A stretch of 64,000 nt of DNA from Caballeronia telluris (GCF_001544495.1 NZ_FCNZ02000017.1:83617-147616), one strand, 5' to 3'; numbered from the stretch's first letter, positions 8,500 through 16,778 are shown. Notes: generated by a model from the sequence alone, not told the origin. A program made the numbers and translations.

Positions 8500-9361
8500 T
8501 TCGCGCAGTGCGCTTCACTATTTTTTTACTGGCGCAAATCGTTCGAGAAGTCGGTGCGACTGCTTCTCAAACTTTTCATCGCCAGCCCCGTAGCCACGCG
8601 GCCGTCGCTTGATGTGTTGTTCTGTGCGCCGTGCCGGGTTGCATCACTCATTTAGCGAGGACCGTGCCAGTCGGGGCAACGTCAATGCCACCATGGGGCC
8701 GTTTAGAAAAGACCCTCTGTGACGCAGCGCAGCGAAGCGTTTTTGTTTCAGTCTTGAACATCGCTGGTCTTAGGAATCGTCGCTTGCTGCGCTTCATTTT
8801 TGTCTGTCAATGTCCGCAAGGCGGGCTTTTCAGCTTTTGTCCCACCGCCCGACAAGCCTCTCGCCTTGGTCACCCTCCTTATCGCCCCCTCCATTTGTAG
8901 GGAGTTTGAAAAATGATTCATCCGTGTTCCATCCGCTCCGTGGGCTATCGAACGCAGTCGCCTGGCGCGCAGCCCTGAATCGCCCGCTGCGCCTTGCAGG
9001 CCGGGCCGAAGGCCCGCCGGGCGGCGCATTGCGCCGGATCACGCGATTTGTCGGAAACGATTCGCCCGAGGGCACCGGTGCAGTGCGACGGGCGCTACAG
9101 CAGGAAGATGTCGTCATACACAAGCGCGCCGCCGAACCACGCGGACAGGGGATGAGCGGGCCAGCCGGCGTATTCGGGTCCGCTTTTCAGGGCGCCGGGC
9201 AACGTTTGCGCGCTGCACCCCGCGTGGGCGAGCCGCTTCGCTTGCGTGTGACGATACGGCGCGCGCGGAAATGTTTCACTTGCCGACGGTACGTACGACC
9301 GTGCGGAAGAAGCGCGCGATCTGGCTTTGCAGCATGGATGAATCGTCGGACGCCGAAGTAT
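8500..9361. other. Atypical intergenic region of about 860 bases
   Basis: No confident gene. The region is visibly less GC-rich than its surroundings, especially 8740-8930. It holds a short minus-strand ORF (listed separately), a hairpin with T-run at about 8809-8830 (GTCCGC / GCGGGC, then TTTTC), and a GC-rich hairpin at about 8998-9021 (GGCCGGGCC / GGCCCGCC). It lies downstream of DUF1839 and upstream of the Crp gene, so its right-to-left end at 8500-8600 should carry the Crp promoter. Confidence 0.5.
8748..8921 (-). CDS. Possible 57-residue ORF with atypical codons
   Basis: A short ORF inside the atypical spacer. It begins MNHFSNSLQMEG, is basic and ends PKTSDVQD. Codon use (ATA, AGG, AGA, CTA, TTG) is unlike neighbouring genes, which suggests either foreign origin or that it is not translated. 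There is only a weak purine stretch before the ATG. I do not recognise a function and cannot tell whether the DNA is conserved as a coding sequence, an RNA or a repeat remnant. Confidence 0.25.
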   Translation of the reverse strand: MNHFSNSLQMEGAIRRVTKARGLSGGGTKAEKPALRTLTDKNEAQQATIPKTSDVQD

Positions 9362-10396
9362 TTAGCAGACGATTGCCGCGAGCACCGGAACCGTACGCTC
9401 GTACGCGCGTTCGAGCACGTCGAACGACGCTTCGCAGTGATCGCACCGCTGCCGTGAAAGCGCGCGCGCGAGCTTGCATTGCAGCACCATCGCTTCGCTC
9501 GCGATCTTCTGCGCGCTCAACCGCGCTTCGTGGGGAATGTCGAAGCCTTGCTTGCGCATCCAGCCGAGGTAATGCGCCAGGAACTCGAAGTTCGATCCCA
9601 GTTGCCGCATCACGTTGGACGAATATTGCTGCGCGTAGGGCTCGCCGCGCTCGAGCATCGTTTCGACGTGACCCGGAAACGCCGCGCGCCAGCGGCCAAC
9701 CGGATTGCCCTCGGGACGCCGCAGCAGATGCGCGCAAAGCGTATCGGCGCAAGCTTCGGCGAGCGCGGTGCCCGTGAGCGCTTCGCGTGCCTGCTTCACG
9801 AATTCCACATGCGGATAAAGCGCGTTTGCCGCGCCTTCGGCGTCCAGGCGATGCAGCAGGTGATCGTAGTCGTCGCCGGCGAGCACGTAGTAGCCCGTGT
9901 TGTGGAAATAGCCGAGACGCCGTGCGTCGGGATCGATGGTATCGACGGCGATGGTCGTCTTCACGTGCGCGCGGTGATACGCGATCGAGCGCGTATCGGG
10001 CAAATGAAATGCGTCCACTTCGATGAGCACGGTGTTCGCGCGGCGCGTCTGCGTAAGCACGCGTTCTTCGAGCGAATCGAAGATCGACAACTCTTGCACT
10101 TGCAAGCCGAACAGCTTGTCGATGTCGTCGAGCGGCACGCGCGGCAGCGTGAACTGATCGTCCTCGAAGTCCTGCGTGACGGTGAAGGCGAGCGCGGCAC
10201 GCGGCTCGAAGGCGTAACCGTGGAGCAGCTCGATCCAGAGATCGACGTGAGAGTCGGTGTCGTGCCAGATGCGCTCGCCGCGATGCAGCGCATGCGTTTG
10301 ATGGCGACGCGCGCGCACCTTCAGCGAATCGAGACTGACGACGCGCGCGCGGTCCGGACCGGAGCCGGATGCATCGGTGAGATGGAACGCGCTCAT
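9362..10396 (-). CDS. DUF1839-family protein
   Basis: A 344-residue protein of the uncharacterised DUF1839 family. Characteristic segments are HALHRGERIWHDTDSHVDLW (about residue 33), DFEDDQFTLPRVPLDDI (about 75) and the stretch with RRLGYFHNTGYYVLAGDDYD (about 145). No signal peptide or membrane helix. The ATG at 10396 overlaps the TGA of a 31-codon upstream ORF in an ATGA arrangement, pointing to coupled translation; a longer in-frame extension upstream is not family-like and I reject it. From general knowledge, DUF1839 genes often occur near carrier-protein and amino-acid-activating genes, but none is present here. Function unknown. Confidence 0.8.
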   Translation of the reverse strand: MSAFHLTDASGSGPDRARVVSLDSLKVRARRHQTHALHRGERIWHDTDSHVDLWIELLHGYAFEPRAALAFTVTQDFEDDQFTLPRVPLDDIDKLFGLQVQELSIFDSLEERVLTQTRRANTVLIEVDAFHLPDTRSIAYHRAHVKTTIAVDTIDPDARRLGYFHNTGYYVLAGDDYDHLLHRLDAEGAANALYPHVEFVKQAREALTGTALAEACADTLCAHLLRRPEGNPVGRWRAAFPGHVETMLERGEPYAQQYSSNVMRQLGSNFEFLAHYLGWMRKQGFDIPHEARLSAQKIASEAMVLQCKLARALSRQRCDHCEASFDVLERAYERTVPVLAAIVC

Positions 10397-10488
10397 GCCG
10401 TAACCTCGAGGCGAACCGTCATAGGTTCGATGCAGTGGTGCGCGACGTTCGCGTACACGACGCTGCCTGCATCGGTGGCGGTATTCAT
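10393..10488 (-). CDS. Small ORF (31 residues) coupled to DUF1839
   Basis: Reads MNTATDAGSVVYANVAHH at its start and ends RLEVTA, with a TGA that overlaps the DUF1839 ATG by one base in ATGA. The coupling suggests either a leader peptide that controls DUF1839 translation or a small partner protein. It has no clear Shine-Dalgarno, only a GGGAAAA stretch about 9 bases upstream. I do not recognise it. Confidence 0.45.
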   Translation of the reverse strand: MNTATDAGSVVYANVAHHCIEPMTVRLEVTA

Positions 10489-10647
10489 GTGGATTTTCCC
10501 ATGTCGGTGAGGGTCGCGCGAGCGGCAGGACGCAATCGCCGATGCACGTTCGAATGCGTGGCAGGCAAGTGCTTATGTCATACGTGAACGATGTGCGAAG
10601 CCGCGCTGTCCGATCACAAAGCCCGCATGCATGAGATGCCTGCCGCG

Positions 10648-10672
10648 ATGACGTCGTTCCCCGCGACGTCAT
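10648..10672. promoter_or_regulatory. Inverted repeat, probable operator
   Basis: Arms ATGACGTCG (10648-10656) and CGACGTCAT (10664-10672) are perfectly complementary with a 7-base spacer. The symmetric form and position between divergent genes suggest a dimeric regulator site. No regulator is identified. Confidence 0.5.
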
Positions 10673-10747
10673 GTGTGGCTGGCCTTATTTAACGAATCCG
10701 CATGCCGGAGCGTCGGTGCGATGGCGCACTGATTAACGCCTCCCCGG

Positions 10748-10776
10748 GACGTAACGTGTGAACGTCGCAACGTCGG
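10748..10776 (+). repeat. Short direct repeats of AACGT with 8-base period
   Basis: AACGT occurs at 10753, 10761 and 10769, exactly 8 bases apart, preceded by GACGT at 10748. The run ends about 33 bases before the acetyltransferase ATG, so it overlaps where a promoter or leader should be. Confidence 0.5.
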
Positions 10777-10806
10777 CTTGAAGCCGTCTGCCTGGAGACC
10801 CAATTG

Positions 10807-11340
10807 ATGAACTGGAAAACACTGGACTTCGAACAACTCACCGCTCGCGAGCTGTATCTCATCTTGCGCGCGCGCAGTGCCGTGTTCGTCGTCGAACAGT
10901 CACACGTGCATCTCGATGCCGATGGCCGCGACGAAACCGCCGTGCATGTGTTCGCCACCGAAGACATGATGCGGCCGATGCCCGTGCTCGCGTATGCGCG
11001 CATTCACGAAGGCGATGTCGAGGATCCCGAAGTGGTGGTCGACAAGATCCTGACGAGTCCGCTTCGGCGCGGCGACGGGACGGCGGAAGTGCTCATCGAA
11101 CGCGTGCTCGCGGTAGCAGCGGAGCGCTGGCCGGGCCGTCGTGTGCGGGTCGCCGCGCCCGTGAGCCTGCGCGAATTCTACGAAGCCTTCGGCTTTCGCA
11201 AGACGGAAGGTCCGTTCCTCGAGCACGGCATGCCGTTCATTGGACTGACGAGAAAAAGCCGCCAGTCGCGCGATACCGCGGGCGCGGCGAAACCACTGGC
11301 GGTGCGCGCGGGTACGTTCGATACCTTCGAGCTGCTCTGA
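10807..11340 (+). CDS. GNAT N-acetyltransferase, ElaA-like
   Basis: A 177-residue acetyl-CoA-dependent acetyltransferase of the ElaA type. Family features are the start MNWKTLDFEQL, LYLILRARSAVFVVEQ (about residue 18), the central LAYARIH strand, and the end of the GNAT fold at FYEAFGFRKTEGPFLEHGMP (about 125), which is typical of ElaA. The acetyl-CoA loop is weakly preserved (TSPLRRGDGTAEVLI). The substrate is unknown. ATG at 10807 is preferred over a TTG one codon upstream; GGAGAC lies about 10 bases before it. The C-terminal 30 residues are Arg- and Ala-rich and longer than in E. coli ElaA. Confidence 0.82.
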   Translation: MNWKTLDFEQLTARELYLILRARSAVFVVEQSHVHLDADGRDETAVHVFATEDMMRPMPVLAYARIHEGDVEDPEVVVDKILTSPLRRGDGTAEVLIERVLAVAAERWPGRRVRVAAPVSLREFYEAFGFRKTEGPFLEHGMPFIGLTRKSRQSRDTAGAAKPLAVRAGTFDTFELL

Positions 11341-11461
11341 GCACCGTCGCCGCAACATCACAAGGCAGCACTCACCGGAGCCCAAGGCGAGCCGCGACGC
11401 GATCCGAGCCACGATTCACCCCTACGATCCACGCCGATCCCCGTCCCTCGAACCGGACCTC

Positions 11462-12607
11462 ATGAAAATCGTCCACCTCGCCAACCATGCGCAAACGATC
11501 GGCAATGGCACCGTCAACATGATGGTGGACCTTGCCTGCGTGCAGGCACGCACGGGCCATGACGTGGTGGTGGCGTCGTCGGGCGGAGGCTTCGAGCCGC
11601 TCCTGCGGCGCCACGGCATCAATCACGTGCTGCTGCAACAGTCGCGACAACCGTGGCGTGTGCCGTCGATGGTCGCGGGCTTCAATCGTCTCATTGATCG
11701 CTTCGATCCCGACATCGTTCACGCGCACATGATGACGGGCGCGCTCGTCTCGCGCTTCGCGGGCATGCGGCGGCGCTTCGCGCTCGTCACGACCGTGCAT
11801 CACGAATTCCAGAAGAGCCCGTCGATCGTGCGCTGCGGCGACCGCATGGTCGCGGTGAGCGAGGCCGTCGCGAAATCGCTCGTCGAGCACGGCATGCTGC
11901 CCGAACGGCTTTCCGTCGTGAGAAACGGCGCCGTCGATGCGCCGCGCCTCATCTGCCGTCCGACCGCGCGGCCGGTGCGTCTCAAGCACCCCAACGTGCT
12001 TTCGGTCGCGGGCATGTTCAGAAGAAAAGGTATCGCGGACCTGCTGCACGCGTTCGCCCAGGTGCGCTCGGAGGCGCGCGATGCGCCCGAGTTCATGAAG
12101 GAGCCGCACCTGTACCTGGTCGGCGACGGTCCCGATCGCCTGTCGATGGAAGAGCTCGCCGCGGGACTCGGCATCGCGGATTCGGTCCACTTCGCCGGCT
12201 TCGTGGCGGACCCGCGCCCGTATCTCGCTCAGACCGACGTCTTCGCGCTCGCGTCGCACGCCGATCCGTGTCCGCTCGCGATCATCGAAGCGCGCGAGGC
12301 GGGCTGCGCGATCGTCGGCACGCGCGCGGGCGGCATTCCGGAACTGCTCGAAGGCGGCGCGGCGGGCGTGCTCGTCGATGCGGGCGAGCCGCAGCAGCTT
12401 GCCGCCAAGTTGCGCTGGCTCCTGATGGACACGCACGCGCGGGCGCAACTCGGCGCGCGCGCGAAGTGCAATCTCGACGGCCTGTCGGTCGAGCGCGTCG
12501 CCCGCGAGTACATGGCGATCTACCAGCGCACGCTCGCCGAGCGCGCGGCAATGGACGAGCGACGCGCGGCGCAGGGCGCGCGTCGCGCTCCGGACGGTGC
12601 GATATGA
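11462..12607 (+). CDS. Glycosyltransferase family 4 protein
   Basis: A 381-residue GT-B-fold retaining glycosyltransferase, probably using a nucleotide sugar to build a surface glycan or glycolipid. The N-domain starts KIVHLANHAQTIGNGT and contains the acceptor region up to HDVVVASSGGGFEPLL. The C-domain has the VAGMFRRKGIADLLHAF strand, LYLVGDGPDR, and the donor-binding CPLAIIEAREAGCAIVGTRA with GGIPELLEGG, the EX7E-type motif of GT4. The protein ends in a basic Ala/Arg tail. No polysaccharide operon surrounds it, so acceptor and pathway cannot be assigned. Confidence 0.85.
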   Translation: MKIVHLANHAQTIGNGTVNMMVDLACVQARTGHDVVVASSGGGFEPLLRRHGINHVLLQQSRQPWRVPSMVAGFNRLIDRFDPDIVHAHMMTGALVSRFAGMRRRFALVTTVHHEFQKSPSIVRCGDRMVAVSEAVAKSLVEHGMLPERLSVVRNGAVDAPRLICRPTARPVRLKHPNVLSVAGMFRRKGIADLLHAFAQVRSEARDAPEFMKEPHLYLVGDGPDRLSMEELAAGLGIADSVHFAGFVADPRPYLAQTDVFALASHADPCPLAIIEAREAGCAIVGTRAGGIPELLEGGAAGVLVDAGEPQQLAAKLRWLLMDTHARAQLGARAKCNLDGLSVERVAREYMAIYQRTLAERAAMDERRAAQGARRAPDGAI

Positions 12608-13309
12608 GCCGACATCCCGCGCTTGAGCGTGCGCCATCGTCGCTGTCCGGACCCAGGCGACGACGCGGCATCGAATCATGCGGCGATCCTGACGGATCGC
12701 CGTTTTGCATTCAGGCGGCTCGAAATCGTTTGCGCGGCATTGCCCGCACCGTCCGCGGGCGCACGTGAGCAGACAATACGTCGCTCTGCAAGCCAAAGCG
12801 TTCGCGTGCGCACAGAAGGACCACGGGATGCTTGGTCAAATGAACGCCAGACCGATTCGATTTCCGAAACGATTCGAGGGTCCTCGCGCCAAGCGGAACA
12901 TCACGCGCCGCCTTTCTTCAGTTTCACTGACGAAAGGCGGCGCGTGTGCGGATGATCGCCGCGATTCATCCGACGAAGCGCGCGCGACAAAGGAGGCTGT
13001 TGAAGCCGATGAAGCCGACGATTCCGAGCGTCGCTTCCAATGTGAGCGGGCAGAGAGCGGGAGGGAAGGTCGCGGTGGGTACACAAAGAGCGCGGGGCGA
13101 TATGTGCGGACGACCGCTATCGAGGACGAATCGAGAGGGAATACCCTGTCAGGACTTTCCCAACTGGATTTCGACTGAGCGAAGACGCAACGTATCAAGC
13201 ACGGCAAATGCCCTTTGGGGGCCCTTGCCGAGCTTTTCGCAGCTTGGGAAGCGCGAAGGCGATGCGCGAGAGGCATACGGCTACGGTCATGCGCAAGGGG
13301 AGAAGCGTG
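12608..13309. other. Intergenic region of about 700 bases with a long hairpin
   Basis: No gene is supported. The notable element is the near-perfect palindrome at 12902-12946 (separate entry). A weaker G/C-rich dyad lies at about 13203-13231 (GGCAA / TTGCC). The right end carries AAGGGGAGAAG, the ribosome site of the GntR gene. All open frames here are short and lack typical coding composition. Confidence 0.5.
12902..12946. repeat. Long near-perfect palindrome (45 bases)
   Basis: Outer arms CACGCGCCGCCTTTC (12902-12916) and GAAAGGCGGCGCGTG (12932-12946) pair over 15 bp. After one mismatch an inner stem TCAGT/ACTGA closes on a 3-base TTC loop, so 20 of 21 possible pairs form. There is no T-run on either strand. 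It could be an RNA hairpin, a protein site or a single-strand DNA structure. Confidence 0.75.
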
Positions 13310-14047
13310 ATGGATGAGAACAAAGAGCGGTCGCTGGTGGCGAAGGTGATGGACGGGCTCGTCTCCGGCATCGTCGAGCAGAAATATGGCGCGATACTGC
13401 CGCCACAGGACATTTTGTCCAAGGAATTCGACGTCAGCCGCACCGTGATGCGCGAGGCGCTCAGCATGCTGCTCGCCCGCCATATGCTCGACGTGAGACC
13501 GAAGACCGGCACGCGCATCCGCCCGATGAGCGACTGGCGGCTGATCGACGAGGACGTGGTGAGCTGGCGCTTTCGTGCCAAGCCGGATCAGATGTTTCTC
13601 CGCGATGTAATCGAATTCCGCATGCTGATCGAGCCGCGCGCGGCCGCGCTCGCTGCCGTGCGCGCGACGCCGGAGGAGGTCGCCGGCATCCGCGATGCGT
13701 TCGACGCGCTCGAACGCCTGCAGGTCGGCGAACCGGAATACCAGACCGCCGACGAGGCGCTGCACACGCGCATCGTCGGGGCGAGCGGCAACCAGTTCTT
13801 CCGCCAGATGACCGCGATCGTGCGCGGCGCGCTGGTGACGGTCAATCCGATCGTGGACGGCATCGAGTCGGTGCGGGAAGCGACGCTCGCGGCGCAGCGC
13901 AGCGTGGTCGAGGCGATTGAGGCGAAGGACGCCCAGGGCGCCGAGCGCGCGACGCGCGAGCTGATCGACATGGCGGCCGAGGAAGTGGGGCGTGCGTTCT
14001 CGCTCGAACGAAGCGGTGCGAATCCGCCGATCGGGGCGTCGGCCTGA
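13310..14047 (+). CDS. FadR-type GntR-family transcriptional regulator
   Basis: A 245-residue regulator with an N-terminal winged helix (LPPQDILSKEFDVSRTVMREAL, residues about 25-70, then RPKTGTRI) and a C-terminal FCD ligand-binding domain. FCD metal-ligand residues are plausible in RDVIEFRMLIEPRAAAL (about 100) and in ALHTRIVGASGNQFF (about 150). Such proteins sense sugar acids or carboxylates. ATG at 13310 is chosen because AAGGGGAGAAG lies at the right distance and homologues begin at this point; the open frame upstream is not family-like. A terminator separates it from the Gfo/Idh gene, so it may regulate that gene or a distant operon. Confidence 0.85.
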   Translation: MDENKERSLVAKVMDGLVSGIVEQKYGAILPPQDILSKEFDVSRTVMREALSMLLARHMLDVRPKTGTRIRPMSDWRLIDEDVVSWRFRAKPDQMFLRDVIEFRMLIEPRAAALAAVRATPEEVAGIRDAFDALERLQVGEPEYQTADEALHTRIVGASGNQFFRQMTAIVRGALVTVNPIVDGIESVREATLAAQRSVVEAIEAKDAQGAERATRELIDMAAEEVGRAFSLERSGANPPIGASA

Positions 14048-14080
14048 GACGCGTTCGAGCGTCGGGCGGTGCTGTGAATG

Positions 14081-14106
14081 AACCGGGGCTTGCCCCGGTT
14101 TTTCGT
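14081..14106 (+). terminator. Intrinsic terminator after GntR gene
   Basis: AACCGGGG and CCCCGGTT form an 8-bp stem (14081-14100) with a 4-base loop, followed by a T-run to 14103. It should end the gntR transcript. Confidence 0.85.
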
Positions 14107-14186
14107 TTGGGCGCGCGTCGCTCGGGCAGCGCGTGTGCTTCAGGCACAATGCCACCGACCAGGCCAAACGGAGCACCGGAATACAG

Positions 14187-15164
14187 ATGACCAACGACAC
14201 CACGATCCGCTGGGGCATCGTCGGCGCGGGACGGATCGCGCGGCGGTTCGCCGAAGGACTTGCGCACGTGCCGGGCGCCGAACTCGCCTGCGTCGCGTCG
14301 CGGCGCATCGAGTCCGCCCGGGCGCTCGCGGCGCCGTTCAATGCGCGCGCCGTCGAATTCGACGCGATGCTCGGCGAGATCGACGCGCTTTATATCGCGA
14401 CGCATCAGGACAGCCATCCCGATTACGCGCTGCGTGCCTTCGCTGCGGGCAAGCCGGTGCTGTGCGAGAAGCCGGCGGCCGTCAACGCGCGCTGCCTGCA
14501 ACAGATGATCGACGCCGCGCGCGCCGCTAAACGGCTCTTCATGGAAGCCATGAAGCCGCCGTTCTATCCGCTCTACACGCAGTTGCGCGCGCATCTGGCG
14601 GCCGACCCCATCGGCGAGATCGGGCTCGTGCGCGCCGGTTGCTCGATCGCGAACGTGCCCTCGACGCATCCTTCGTTTTCGAAGGAAACCGGTGGCGGCG
14701 CGCTGCTCGACATCGGCATCTACGAGGCGTTTCTCGCCGTCGACTGGCTCGGCGAAGCGCTCGACGTGCAGACGATCGGGCGCATCGGCGAAAGCGGCGT
14801 CGATACCTTCGCGAGCCTGAACGTGCGCCACGAGCGCGGCATTTCGCAGCTTTTCTGCGGGCTCGACCTGCAGGGCCGCGGCGATGCGTTGATCGCGGGC
14901 ACCGGCGGCACCGTGACGATCCACGAGAACTGGTGGAATCCCGCCCGCGCAACCGTCACCTATCTGGACGGCCGCAAGGTCGAACTCGATGCGCCGTTCA
15001 AAGGCGGCGGCCTCAACTACGAGACCGCGCACTTCTGCGAACTGCTGCGCGCGGGCGCGATCGAAAGCCCGCTGATGCCGCACGCCACCTCGATGCGCAT
15101 GATCGCCATCACCGATGCCGCGCGCCGCGACCTCGGCCTGCGTTTCCCTTTCGAGACGGACTGA
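14187..15164 (+). CDS. Gfo/Idh/MocA-family oxidoreductase
   Basis: A 325-residue NAD(P)-dependent oxidoreductase. The Rossmann domain starts IRWGIVGAGRIARRFAEGL, has the glycine motif GAGRIA, and the conserved EKP motif in KPVLCEKPAAVN (about residue 95), where Lys takes part in catalysis. The C-terminal sheet domain contains TGGGALLDIGIYE and the GGLNYETAHFCELL helix. The resemblance is to the dihydrodiol or xylose dehydrogenase branch, but the substrate cannot be read from sequence. Start chosen at ATG 14187; the 18 codons upstream are not family-like. It has no partner gene downstream in the same pathway. Confidence 0.82.
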   Translation: MTNDTTIRWGIVGAGRIARRFAEGLAHVPGAELACVASRRIESARALAAPFNARAVEFDAMLGEIDALYIATHQDSHPDYALRAFAAGKPVLCEKPAAVNARCLQQMIDAARAAKRLFMEAMKPPFYPLYTQLRAHLAADPIGEIGLVRAGCSIANVPSTHPSFSKETGGGALLDIGIYEAFLAVDWLGEALDVQTIGRIGESGVDTFASLNVRHERGISQLFCGLDLQGRGDALIAGTGGTVTIHENWWNPARATVTYLDGRKVELDAPFKGGGLNYETAHFCELLRAGAIESPLMPHATSMRMIAITDAARRDLGLRFPFETD

Positions 15165-15310
15165 AGCGCGAAGGGTCATGCGGGATAGCCCGCATCAAGT
15201 TTGCGTCGGGCTCGCCGTTAACTTCGCGTACCGGGGCCGCGTTCGCTTGCGAACGCTGGCTCATGTTCCCTTTCGTCCGCTCGCGAAGCCAACGCCGAAT
15301 TCACGTCCCT

Positions 15311-16048
15311 ATGAAAATCCTGTCGAAACTCATGCTGCTCGCCTTGCCCGTCCTCGCCGCGTGCGGAGGCGGTTCGAGCGACCAGGTCTGCACGACCGAC
15401 GCAAACCTCAACAAGAGCTGCGCCAAGAAAACCTCGCATGCGCTGCCCGAAGGCATCTGGGGCGGCGCGACCAACAACGGTCTTTCGGTCCAGACGCTCG
15501 TGCTCGAGAACGGCCAGTATTTCAGCGTCTACACGTCGAGCGGACTTTTCACGTGGCTCGTCGAGGGCATCATGACCGCCACCGACGGCGCGTTCACCGA
15601 TCCGGCGGCGGTCGTCTTCGCAAGCAGCGGCGCGGTGCAGGCGACGGCCGTCAACGGCACGTTCCTCGCGAAGACGTCGTTTTCCGCGACCACGCCGGGC
15701 ACGCTGCAGTTCAACGGCAACTACAACACGGTGTACGACACGCCGCTCGCCGTCGCCGACGTGCTCGGCACCTGGCACAACACCGTGCCCGTGATGACGA
15801 CCGTCAACTTCGCCGCCGACGGCTCGCTGACCGGCCAGCAAGGCGGCTGCACGTTCACCGGCAGCGTCAGGCCGCGTTCGACCGGCAAGCACGTCCTCGA
15901 CGGCACGCTCACCTTCACCAGCGCGGCCTGCGCGATCGGCAACGGCGTGTCGCTGCCGATCGAGTCGACGGTGATCAACGGGCAACTGACCTTCGTCGGC
16001 GTCACGCCGCAGCGCACGGGCGCGTTCTATCTCAGCGCGACGCGATAA
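15311..16048 (+). CDS. Hypothetical lipoprotein
   Basis: A 245-residue protein with a classical lipoprotein signal: KILSKLMLLALPVLAAC, lipobox LAAC with Cys at about residue 18, followed by GGGSS, which suggests the protein is free to reach the outer membrane. The mature part is Thr-, Gly- and Val-rich with alternating hydrophobic residues typical of beta structure (GGATNNGLSVQTLVLENGQY, then TLQFNGNYNTVYD). I do not recognise a domain. Start at 15311 is fixed by the signal peptide; the long in-frame extension upstream overlaps the oxidoreductase gene. Confidence 0.7.
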   Translation: MKILSKLMLLALPVLAACGGGSSDQVCTTDANLNKSCAKKTSHALPEGIWGGATNNGLSVQTLVLENGQYFSVYTSSGLFTWLVEGIMTATDGAFTDPAAVVFASSGAVQATAVNGTFLAKTSFSATTPGTLQFNGNYNTVYDTPLAVADVLGTWHNTVPVMTTVNFAADGSLTGQQGGCTFTGSVRPRSTGKHVLDGTLTFTSAACAIGNGVSLPIESTVINGQLTFVGVTPQRTGAFYLSATR

Positions 16049-16065
16049 CGGCATCCGGATGCGAA

Positions 16066-16090
16066 AAAGCCGCCCGAGGCGGGCGGCTTT
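16066..16090. terminator. Bidirectional terminator hairpin
   Basis: AAAGCCGCCC (16066-16075) pairs with GGGCGGCTTT (16081-16090). A-run on the left and T's on the right let it serve both the lipoprotein gene and the converging permease gene. Confidence 0.8.
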
Positions 16091-16118
16091 GCGTGGGTCG
16101 CGATGAAGCGTTGCACGC

Positions 16119-16778
16119 TCAGTGCCTTCCCGGCAGCGCGAGACGCCGCTCGACGCGCCGCTGCACCAGTTCGAGCACGCTGCACAGCACCCAGTAGACG
16201 AACGCCGCCGCGAGATAGAGCGGCAGCGGCTGATAGGTCGCCGCAATCACTTCCTGCGCGCTTCTCAACAGCTCCGTCACGGTGATCACCGAGACGAGCG
16301 ACGTGTCCTTGATGAGACTGATCAGGCTGTTCGACAGACTCGGCACCGCGATTCGCAGCGCCTGCGGCGCGATCACGTAGCGCAGCGTCTGCGTGCGCGA
16401 CAGGCCGAGGCTGAAAGCCGCGAGCCACTGTCCGCGATGGATCCCGAGAATCGCGCCGCGCATGCTTTCCGACAGGTACGCCGCGACGTTCGCCGACAGC
16501 GCGATCACGCCCGCAGGCGTCGGTTCGAGCGAGATGCCGAGGCTCGGCAGCCCATAGTAGATGACGAAGATCTGCACGAGCAGCGGCGTGCCGCGCATCA
16601 CGCTCACGTAGCAGCGCGCGGCCGCGGTGAACGCCCGGTTTTCGCTGATGCCCATCAGCGCCAGCACGACGGCCGCGATCAGGCCGAAGAACATCGAATA
16701 GACCGCGAACTTGATCGTCAGGAGCGCGCCTTGCGCGAGGACCGGTGCGGATTGGACGAGCAGGGAGGTCGTGGACAT
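16119..16778 (-). CDS. Polar amino acid ABC transporter permease
   Basis: A 219-residue inner-membrane permease of the His/Glu/Gln/Arg (polar amino acid) class, with about five helices. The hallmark EAA loop is visible as GLSRTQTLRYVIAPQALRIA (about residue 130), and the family motif RGTPLLVQIFVIYYGLP appears at about 62. It is downstream of the periplasmic binding protein gene with a hairpin between them. There is no ATPase gene in the cluster, so energy must come from an ATPase encoded elsewhere. Its closest functional class by appearance is the cystine-type (TcyL) permease. Confidence 0.88.
   Translation of the reverse strand: MSTTSLLVQSAPVLAQGALLTIKFAVYSMFFGLIAAVVLALMGISENRAFTAAARCYVSVMRGTPLLVQIFVIYYGLPSLGISLEPTPAGVIALSANVAAYLSESMRGAILGIHRGQWLAAFSLGLSRTQTLRYVIAPQALRIAVPSLSNSLISLIKDTSLVSVITVTELLRSAQEVIAATYQPLPLYLAAAFVYWVLCSVLELVQRRVERRLALPGRH

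Larger units (their letters stand above)
10489..10806. promoter_or_regulatory. Divergent regulatory region between DUF1839 and elaA-like gene
   Basis: This 318-base spacer carries no gene. It holds a 9-bp perfect inverted repeat at 10648-10672 and a run of AACGT direct repeats at 10753-10773 (both listed separately). These look like binding sites for a regulator, and the AACGT run sits just ahead of the acetyltransferase start. Confidence 0.5.

Noticed and set aside
12836..14341. Long minus-strand open frame (501 codons)
   Set aside because: It is antisense to the GntR gene and the start of the oxidoreductase gene and shows Arg/Asp-rich shadow composition typical of high-GC DNA.
15115..16197. 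360-codon plus-strand frame over the lipoprotein gene
   Set aside because: Arg/His-rich frame-shifted shadow; the lipoprotein signal and coding pattern are in the other frame.
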